From Cyclina sinensis (taxonomy: Eukaryota; Mollusca; Bivalvia; Venerida; Veneridae), in assembly GCA_012932295.1 (NCBI GenBank), contig JAAONU010000016.1, positions 43,555,241-43,619,240 on the forward strand: a DNA stretch of 64,000 bases, read 5' to 3'. The notes below the pieces were generated by a model that saw only the letters and a program-made list of their open reading frames with translations, had not been told where the DNA came from and made no database searches. Of the stretch, positions 58,099 to 64,000 are shown in pieces (position 1 is the first letter of the stretch; every line of letters begins with the position of its first letter). Both the position numbers and the translations under genes were made by a program.

Positions 58099-59310
58099 AG
58101 CTCATAATTATGAGCACAACATGCATAACATTGCAGACCTCAATCAAATTTGTTCAAATTGTGTCACTATTGGCCCCACCGAAGGGGTTACACATTTATG
58201 TCTAACCTAACATAGTGGGATGGGAGACGTTTTTGTACTTTCCGTCTGTATATTACAAAGTTTGACTGTGCTTCTTCTCCAAAACTGCTGGATGGATTTC
58301 AGTGGAACTTGCTATGATATATTGGTACCAAGTGTAGAAGAGCATATATTTAGCATTTTCTGGTTCAATGATTTTCAGCGAAGTTATGGGCCTTGATTTG
58401 TTCAAATTTGGACACATATGGGCATATCTCCATAATTACTTGGTTAATTAATTTTTTTTTAAACTTCACAGGAGTGATTGTTAGCAAGTGTAGTTACAGG
58501 TATAATTAACATGTTCCGGTCGGGTAATTTTTTGTGCATTTATGGCCATCGATTTATTTCAGTTTGATTACATTTGGGCATATCTCCGTAACCACTGATT
58601 GAATTTTGAGGACAGTTTACAGGAATAAGTGTAAGCGAGAATAGTTATTCATATTAAGCTCATCTGTTAACAAAGAAAAAAGTTGAAACTATTGTGGTCA
58701 ACAATTCTTCCTCAGGGTGTAGCTGATTACTCCTAAACCATAAGGCTTAGAGTTTAGGTATTCGGTGTGTAGCATTGTCAAGAGGACCTCTACCAAGATG
58801 GTTCAAATCATGACTCCAGAGTTAATATTGGTCCCTTCCTGGGGCTTGTATATATAGTTACATTAGAAAAGCTTTAAAAATCGTCTCTAAAACTGCTTGA
58901 CACAGAGCATTGTCATTAGGCATGTACTATGAGTTATATTACATATTGTGTCCCTTTGTGGTCAAAATAAGCCCCAACCAAGGTTAGTCAGTTATGCATA
59001 GACTTATATAGGAAAAAAAATTAATGGCAAAGCCCAAATGCTAGAACTTAACTATTTACTCACACAGGATGAGTTCTTTCCCCCTCCCCTTTCCAACCCC
59101 CCCCCACCTTTTTTCATTATTTTATTGCTTTTTTATGTGTAAAGTACTCCCCCTCCCCTACCCCCACCATTATGTTTTTTCATTTCTTAAAAATTGGCAG
59201 GTACTTCCACATCCCTACATGGAACCCTGTTCCCCCCCAACCCTTTGGACCTCTACCCCACCACCCATCTCTCCCCTTTAATTTGTTTTAATTTGTTATT
59301 TTCCCTTTTT
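58099..59310 (+). mobile_element. Hairpin-ended repeat (family 1-like), diverged, 3' end missing
   Basis: Starts directly after the preceding CTTGTT with the palindrome GCTCATAATTATGAGC. The interior has single diverged units ('ttcttctccaaaactgctgg', 'gggcatatctcc'). It ends in a C-rich pyrimidine tract (59078-59280, 'ccccctcccctttccaa') and no canonical 3' hairpin is seen. The ORF through the C-rich tract is low-complexity and not a gene. A second copy lies at 62119 onward in the duplication. Confidence 0.55.
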
Positions 59311-60152
59311 AGCTCACAACGTACTCGGGGTGAGCTCGTGCATCGTCCGTCGTCAACAATTTCTTAAATACATCTCTTCTGAAACCACTGACTGCACATT
59401 AACCAAACTACACAGGAATGATCCTTGGGTGGTCCCCTTTCAAAGTTGTTCAAATGGTTCCGGTCTGTTACATAAGTAGGTCACGGAGCCAAAAAAGAAG
59501 TTTCAAAAATGCAAATTAAAAAATCTTCTCGTCAGAAAGTACAAGGTCCAGAGCTTTGATATTTGGTATATGACAACATCTATAGGTGCTCTACCAAAGG
59601 TGTTCAAATTATGGCCCTAGTGTCAAAATTTGCCCCACCCTAGGGGTCATAGTTTTTCCTTATATGTATATAGTAAAAACTTTTAAAAAATCTTCTCTGA
59701 AATGACAAAGGCTAGAGCATTCGTATTTGGTATATGACATCATCTATAGGTCCTCTACCAAAGTTGTTCAAATTATGCCCCTAATGCCAAAATTGGCCCC
59801 GCCCCAGGGGGGTCATAGGTTTTTCTTTATATGTATATAGTAAATATTTAAAAAATCTTCTTTTCTGAAATGACATAGGCTAGAGATTTGATATTTGGTA
59901 TATGATATCATCCACAGGTCCTCTACCAAAGTTGTTCAAATTATGCCCCTAGTGCCAAAATTGGCCCCGCCCCAGGGGGGCCGGTTTTCCTTTTATGTAT
60001 ATAGTAAAAAATTTAAAAATCCTCTTCTCTGAAATGAGAAAGGCTAGAGATTTGATATTTGGTATATGATTTCATCTATAGATCCTCTACCAGAGTTGTT
60101 CAAATTATGCCCCTAGCCAAAATGGGCCCCGCCCCAGGGGGTGATAGGTTTT

Positions 60153-60211
<59 letters not shown>

Positions 60212-61023
60212 AAATTTTTAAAATCTTCTCCTCTGAAATGACAAAGGCTAGAGATTTGATATTTGGTATATGATAACATCTATAGGTCCTTTATCAGAGT
60301 TCAAATTATGCCCCTAGCCTTAAAATTGACCCTTGCCTCAGGGGGTCATAGGTTTTCCTTATATGTATATAGTAAATATTTAAAAAATCTTCTCCTCTGA
60401 AATAGGTCACAGAGCCAAAAAAGAAGTTTCAAAAATGAAAATTAAAAAATCTTCTCGTCAGAAAGTACAATGTCCAGAGCATTGGTATTTGGTATATGAC
60501 ATCATCTATAGGTCCTTTTCCAAAGTTGTTCAAATTATTCCGCTAGTGCCAAAATTGGCCCCAGGTTTTCCTTATATGTATATAGTAAAAAGTTAAAAAA
60601 TCTTCTCCTCTGAAATGACAAAGGCTAGAGATTTGATATTTGGTATATGATATCATCTACAGGTCCTCTACCAAAGGTGTTCAAATTATGCCCCTAGCCT
60701 TAAAATTGATTCCGCCCCAGTGGTCATAGGCTTTCCTTATATGTATATAGTAAAAACTTAAAAATCTTCTCCTTTGAAATGACAAAGTCTAAAGTTTAGA
60801 TATTTGGCATGAAATATTGTCTAGTGAACCTGTTCCAAGTTTGTTCAAATTATATCCCTGGGGTTAAAATTGGGCCTGCCCGGGGGTCATAGATATTCTA
60901 TTTGTGCATATAGTAAAAACATAAGAAAATTATCCTCTGAAGCTTCAAAGGCTAGAGCTTAGATATTTGGCATGAAACATTGTGGACCTCTACAAACATT
61001 GTTCAAATTATTGCCCTAGGGTC
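59311..61023 (+). mobile_element. Hairpin-ended repeat (family 1-like, ~160-bp core), truncated
   Basis: 5' end AGCTCACAACGTACTCGGGG-TGAGCT (hairpin AGCTCAC/GTGAGCT), a CATCGTCCGTCGTC tract, then about nine ~160-bp units ('ctaccaaagttgttcaaatt', 'ggccccgccccaggggg', 'cttatatgtatatagtaaa'). Related to the 47238 core. The duplication junction at 61023 cuts it, so its 3' end is not visible. Confidence 0.7.
60156..60207. repeat. (TA)n microsatellite
   Basis: About 26 uninterrupted TA dinucleotides, expanded from the short 'tatatgtatatag' present in the neighbouring ~160-bp units. Confidence 0.95.
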
Positions 61024-64000
61024 ATGACATATAGCACTTTTTGAATATGGGTTATCTGGGGTCAAAAACTAGGTCACAGAGCCCAAATATGTAAAAACCT
61101 TGTTAACACGCAGAGGTTACACTTATAGTCCAAATATCCTGAAAATTTGTCAGAAAAGTTGTTTCAATGATTTCTAGCTAGAACTAGGTCACAGAACCCA
61201 AATATGGAAAAACCTTTTTAACACTCTACATGTAACATTGTCGGCTCAAAAAACCTGGAAATTTGTCAGATAGATTGTTTCGATGGTTTCTAGCTCAAGT
61301 TCTTATATGGGTCATCTTGGGTCAAAAACTAGGTCACAGGACCCAAATATGGATAAACATTTTAAACACTCTAGAGAAAACATTTTCAGTCCTAATATCC
61401 CGGACATTTGCTAGAAAGGTTGTTTCAATGATTTCTAGGTCAAGTTTGAATGTGGATTATCTGGGTTCAAGAACTAGGTCACAGAGCACAAATTTGGAAA
61501 AAAACCTGTTAACACGCCAGAGGTAACATTTTCAGTCCAAATAACTGGAAATTTGTCAGAAAGGTTGTTTGATGGTTTCTCGCTCTGATTTGAATATGGG
61601 TCATCTGGAGTCAAAATAAAGGTCACAGAGCCCAAATATTGAAAATCTTTGTAAACACTCTAGAGGATACATTTTCAGTCCAAATGTCCTGGATATTAGT
61701 CAGAAAAGTCGTTTCGATAATTTCTAGCTTAACTTCGAATATTCAAAATCTAGGTCACAGAGCCCAAATATGGAAAACCATGTTAACACTATAGAGGTTA
61801 CATTTTAATTCCAAATATCCTGGATATTTGTCAGAAAGGTTGTTTCGATAATTTCTAGCTCAAGTTCAAATATGGTTATCTGGGGTCAAAATATAGGTCA
61901 TAGAGCACAAATATGGAATAAAAACTTGTTAAATCTCTAGAGGTATTATTTATTTTCAGTCCAAATAACCTGGAATTTGTCAGAAAAGTTGTTTCGGTAA
62001 TTTCTAGGTCATGTTTGAATTTGGGTCATCTGGGGTCAATTAATCAGATCCATAACAATTTTGTTAAAAGGAGTCATACTCAGGTGAGCGATCTAGGGCC
62101 ATCATGGCCCTCTTGTTTAGCTCATAATTATGAGCACAACATGCATAACATTGCAGACCTCAATCAAATTTGTTCAAATTGTGTCACTATTGGCCCCACC
62201 GAAGGGGTTACACATTTATGTCTAACCTAACATAGTGGGATGGGAGACGTTTTTGTACTTTCCGTCTGTATATTACAAAGTTTGACTGTGCTTCTTCTCC
62301 AAAACTGCTGGATGGATTTCAGTGGAACTTGCTATGATATATTGGTACCAAGTGTAGAAGAGCATATATTTAGCATTTTCTGGTTCAATGATTTTCAGCG
62401 AAGTTATGGGCCTTGATTTGTTCAAATTTGGACACATATGGGCATATCTCCATAATTACTTGGTTAATTAATTTTTTTTTAAACTTCACAGGAGTGATTG
62501 TTAGCAAGTGTAGTTACAGGTATAATTAACATGTTCCGGTCGGGTAATTTTTTGTGCATTTATGGCCATCGATTTATTTCAGTTTGATTACATTTGGGCA
62601 TATCTCCGTAACCACTGATTGAATTTTGAGGACAGTTTACAGGAATAAGTGTAAGCGAGAATAGTTATTCATATTAAGCTCATCTGTTAACAAAGAAAAA
62701 AGTTGAAACTATTGTGGTCAACAATTCTTCCTCAGGGTGTAGCTGATTACTCCTAAACCATAAGGCTTAGAGTTTAGGTATTCGGTGTGTAGCATTGTCA
62801 AGAGGACCTCTACCAAGATGGTTCAAATCATGACTCCAGAGTTAATATTGGTCCCTTCCTGGGGCTTGTATATATAGTTACATTAGAAAAGCTTTAAAAA
62901 TCGTCTCTAAAACTGCTTGACACAGAGCATTGTCATTAGGCATCTACTAAGAGATTATATTACATATTGTGTCCCTTTGTGGTCAAAATAAGCCCCAACC
63001 AAGGTTAGTCAGTTATGCATAGACTTATATAGGAAAAAAAATTAATGGCAAAGCCCAAATGCTAGAACTTAACTATTTACTCACACAGGATGAGTTCTTT
63101 CCCCCTCCCCTTTCCAACCCCCCCCCCCCCCACCTTTTTTCATTATTTTATTGCTTTTTTATGTGTAAAGTACTCCCCCTCCCCTACCCCCACCATTATG
63201 TTTTTTCATTTCTTAAAAATTGGCAGGTACTTCCACATCCCTACATGAAACCCTGTTCCCCCCCAACCCTTTGGACCTCTACCCCACCACCCATCTCTCC
63301 CCTTTAATTTGTTTTAATTTGTTATTTTCCCTTTTTAGCTCACAACGTACTCGGGGTGAGCTCGTGCATCGTCCGTCGTCAACAATTTCTTAAATACATC
63401 TCTTCTGAAACCACTGACTGCACATTAACCAAACTACACAGGAATGATCCTTGGGTGGTCCCCTTTCAAAGTTGTTCAAATGGTTCCGGTCTGTTACATA
63501 AGTAGGTCACGGAGCCAAAAAAGAAGTTTCAAAAATGCAAATTAAAAAATCTTCTCGTCAGAAAGTACAAGGTCCAGAGCTTTGATATTTGGTATATGAC
63601 AACATCTATAGGTGCTCTACCAAAGGTGTTCAAATTATGGCCCTAGTGTCAAAATTTGCCCCACCCTAGGGGTCATAGTTTTTCCTAATATGTATATAGT
63701 AAAAACTTTTAAAAAATCTTCTCTGAAATGACAAAGGCTAGAGCATTCGTATTTGGTATATGACATCATCTATAGGTCCTCTACCAAAGTTGTTCAAATT
63801 ATGCCCCTAATGCCAAAATTGGCCCCGCCCCAGGGGGGTCATAGGTTTTTCTTTATATGTATATAGTAAATATTTAAAAAATCTTCTTTTCTGAAATGAC
63901 ATAGGCTAGAGATTTGATATTTGGTATATGATATCATCCACAGGTCCTCTACCAAAGTTGTTCAAATTATGCCCCTAGTGCCAAAATTGGCCCCGCCCCA

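Larger units (their letters stand above)
57004..64000 (+). repeat. 4,020-bp tandem duplication (second copy runs off the window)
   Basis: Copy 1 is 57004-61023 and copy 2 starts at 61024. From 'atgacatatagcactttttg' the copies are almost identical, with a handful of differences: acgctc/acactc at 57202/61222, gttg/gtcg near 57689/61709, a 1-bp insertion near 62954, a longer C run near 63115 and one t/a difference near 63687. The junction at 61023/61024 joins the interior of the element starting at 59311 to the interior of the element starting at 56283, so it is not itself a transposon end. Recent unequal exchange or an assembly duplication are both possible. Confidence 0.95.

Noticed and set aside
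59069..59281. Proline-rich ORF at 59069-59281 (and 63059-63307)
   Set aside because: It is a translation of a C-rich low-complexity tract whose length differs between the two copies.
44974..64000. CRISPR array from regularly spaced repeats
   Set aside because: Repeat units are long (145-167 bp) and contiguous without unique spacers, in a eukaryotic context.

Overview
The window looks like nuclear DNA from a bivalve mollusc, possibly a venerid-type clam. It is AT-rich and gene-poor, has spliced genes with GT...AG introns, and is full of degraded transposons. It also carries many interspersed repeats that open with an AGCTCACCTGAGC-type hairpin and close with a hairpin followed by CTCTTGTT, which I associate from memory with bivalve genomes. 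The clade is an inference; I ran no database search.

Bases 1-33,000 hold a dispersed cluster of short-chain dehydrogenase/reductase (SDR) genes resembling L-xylulose/dicarbonyl reductase (DCXR). Four are intact single-exon ORFs: 3057-3812 (+), 11777-12547 (-), 24074-24829 (-) and 27930-28685 (-). At least four decayed copies lie among them: 1364-1545, 1951-2199, 17284-17930 and 32640-33000. Blocks of intergenic DNA are duplicated along with the genes, so the cluster appears to have grown by local segmental duplication followed by decay. The spaces between copies are filled with two Tc1-like transposases, three kinds of non-LTR or Penelope-like reverse transcriptase remnant, a Ty3/gypsy integrase remnant, a TA-flanked pogo/Tigger-like element, a foldback MITE with an 8-bp target duplication, a small 115-bp foldback element and a tRNA-derived SINE family.

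Bases 34,600-40,700 hold the clearest host gene. It is a six-exon BNIP3/NIX-type mitophagy receptor (181 residues as spliced here). It has a WVDL LC3-interacting motif, the DW-WDW segment and a C-terminal membrane anchor with the Ser-His pair. Its long second intron and 3' flank (to about 44,960) are otherwise quiet.

Bases 44,970-64,000 are almost entirely repeats: a mariner element with perfect 25-bp terminal inverted repeats, then a head-to-tail and nested pile of non-autonomous elements. At least four sequence families share one architecture: a 5' subterminal repeat with a hairpin, a TCCGTCCGTC tract, a core of 145-167-bp tandem repeats, then (seen in three of the families) a complementary 3' subterminal repeat, and a 3' hairpin plus CTTGTT. 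They insert without obvious target duplication, which fits Helentron-type rolling-circle (HINE-like) elements. From 57,004 onward a 4,020-bp unit is tandemly duplicated at near identity and runs off the window.

Most short ORFs in the window are chance frames within these repeats.
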